Below, piece after piece: positions 28,829 to 30,000 of a DNA stretch of 30,000 nucleotides. Where the stretch lies: the NCBI GenBank assembly GCA_012295275.1, contig CM022675.1:11392016-11422015 (forward strand), in the 5' to 3' direction. Made by a program: the position numbers and the translations under genes. The stretch is from Chrysomallon squamiferum. Its lineage: Eukaryota; Mollusca; Gastropoda; Neomphalida; Peltospiridae. A model generated the notes under the pieces. It ran no database searches. It worked only from the letters and a program-made list of their open reading frames with translations, and had not been told where the DNA came from. How positions within the stretch are numbered: the first letter of the stretch is position 1; every line of letters begins with the position of its first letter.

Positions 28829-28853
28829 CCCCCCCCCCCCAAAAAAAAAAAAA
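28829..28853 (+). repeat. C12-A13 double homopolymer
   Basis: Twelve C immediately followed by thirteen A. It is the longest C run in the window. Confidence 0.95.
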
Positions 28854-29131
28854 CAACAACAAATAAATAGTAATATTTAAACTTCAAAGAGACATTCAAA
28901 TATTTCTTTGAAACCTTACCCGATTCTTTTCCTGTAATTCAGCGCTGCAAACAAAACAGTACACGGCACTAAATAATACCTCTTATAATAATAACGTATT
29001 TTGCCGAGTTTTACCGATTGTAGTCGTTTCCGAAGTATGCTTCGCGTAAAACCGTAATTAAAGACAAGGTTGTCAAACATTACATTTAGCCCGAGTTATT
29101 TTCTTTCTTTCTTTCGTATTTTTTCGTCTAC

Positions 29132-29132
<1 letters not shown>
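28854..29132. other. Unique sequence, no gene seen
   Basis: Mixed sequence with a small CGAAG-TATG-CTTCG hairpin near 29030-29044 and TTTC tetramers near 29100-29115. Confidence 0.5.

Positions 29133-29169
<37 letters not shown>
29133..29169 (+). repeat. poly(T) tract, 37 nt
   Basis: A perfect T tract. Confidence 0.98.
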
Positions 29170-29430
29170 CTTTCCTTTTTGTTGTTAATGCGAGATGAAT
29201 ATTATCTTCATAAGTATTCATTAAGAACAGTTTGTTAAATGGGTTGGAAAACATCTAGGCAACTTGTAATACAAGAGATTTTCGTTCGTTCTAAATGCAT
29301 AGATGTTAACTTTATGCGACAAACCACGCCCTCTTCAACGAGGGGTCCCGCGGTCTTCAAAGATGCGACTTTCATTTAATTGGGGGTTTGGATTTCAGCA
29401 AATGACAGTGTTAGGGTTGAGGATATGAGG
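29170..29430. other. Unique sequence, no gene seen
   Basis: Moderate GC near 29320-29360, with no frame or motif supported. Confidence 0.5.
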
Positions 29431-29477
29431 GTGTGTGTGTGTGTGTGTGTATTTTTTTTTTTTTTTTTTTTTTTTTT
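29431..29477 (+). repeat. (GT)10 plus poly(T) 26 nt
   Basis: A GT array at 29431-29450 followed after one base by a T tract at 29452-29477. Confidence 0.97.
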
Positions 29478-29812
29478 CTGTAGAAAATACGGATGGAAAG
29501 ATAGCCTAGTATGTTTCTTTTATTACTATCGCAGTTGTCTCTATCAGTGAAATCTTTAAAACGAGTTAATTCCTTCCCAGATAAACATACCCTGTCGAAA
29601 TGTTTAATTCTTCTGCTAAATATCAGAACAACATCTGCATAACATTATTATTATTTTGTTTTTTTTTTAAAAGAAAATCTCCTTCTTATTTAAAACTTTT
29701 AATCTTTTTATCCATTGTTATACGTAACACTAATCTCTCTCCATCTGTATGTCCGATTTTTTTATTATTTCTTATTTTCTTTCTCTTTTCTAGGTCACTT
29801 TTCCCCATACCT

Positions 29813-29814
<2 letters not shown>
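29478..29814. other. T-rich unique sequence, no gene seen
   Basis: The plus-strand frame starting at 29600 has an unremarkable hydrophobic N-terminal part and runs into the Ser-Leu repeat of the next array. It is not supported as a gene. Confidence 0.5.

Positions 29815-29904
<90 letters not shown>
29815..29904 (+). repeat. (CT)45 dinucleotide microsatellite
   Basis: A perfect CT array in a pyrimidine-rich segment that continues to the window edge. Confidence 0.99.
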
Positions 29905-29907
<3 letters not shown>

Positions 29908-30000
29908 CCCTCTTACTATCCCTCTCTAATTGTACCTCTACCTCGTTTTCTCTCTTCCACATCCATCCTCCTTTCTCTCTCTCTTTCCTTTTCTTTCAGT

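Overview
The window looks like noncoding DNA (intergenic, or inside a very large intron) from an animal nuclear genome. I found no convincing protein-coding gene, rRNA, tRNA, known microRNA or CRISPR array. No bacterial or phage gene structure is present. The DNA is AT-rich and crowded with simple sequence repeats of every unit size from one to five bases. By hand tally these cover roughly a quarter of the window. The mixture is (TA)n next to (CA)n, (ATAC)n, (GATA)n, (ATT)n, (TC)n, (TTTA)n and A/T homopolymers of up to 46 bases. It resembles lophotrochozoan genomes, and a cephalopod mollusc is my best guess. That is an inference from composition, because no gene is present to confirm it. The long predicted reading frames are almost all translations of repeats (poly-Ser, poly-Leu, poly-Ile, poly-Tyr, Ser-Leu, Cys-Val, Tyr-Leu-Ser-Ile and so on), often open in several frames at once.

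Layout: 1-3.7 kb alternates unique patches with (TC)68, (AAT)n, (CA)n, (GATA)n and (GA)n arrays. From 3.7-4.4 kb there is a higher-complexity patch. From 4.5-7.2 kb there is a CA/TA/ATAC compound repeat, a long AT-rich stretch and AAAT/AAT/ATC repeats. At 7.5-8.0 kb there is a GATA array, a TTTG array and a 22-bp tandem duplication, followed by a higher-GC island (8.0-8.6 kb) with G-quadruplex-prone sequence on both strands. From 9.3-10.8 kb lie unique islands separated by A/T tracts, including a run of four hairpins near 10.5-10.6 kb. A 350-bp ATAAT/GTAAT pentanucleotide array follows at 11.06-11.41 kb. The rest of the first half, to about 15.4 kb, is dominated by triplet arrays, a (GT)55 array and a possible pseudoknot near 12.8 kb.

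The second half starts with a unique island at 15.5-16.0 kb. It then holds a near-perfect 136-bp palindrome at 16.94-17.08 kb, ATAC/TA arrays (18.3 kb), a TC/TA/GATA compound (19.3 kb), a degenerate ~60-70-bp repeat field at 20.2-20.8 kb, and AT-rich DNA with triplet arrays to 25.2 kb. A GC-richer patch with GC-box-like motifs lies at 26.6-27.2 kb. A kilobase of ATT/ACT triplet repeats (27.6-28.7 kb) and a (CT)45 array near the end complete the window.

There are no gene interactions to describe. The items most worth a second look are structural: the palindrome, the hairpin clusters, the possible pseudoknot, the degenerate repeat field carrying forkhead-type GTAAACA words, and the pentanucleotide family present at two sites in opposite orientation. 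All regulatory readings are motif-level inference with low confidence.
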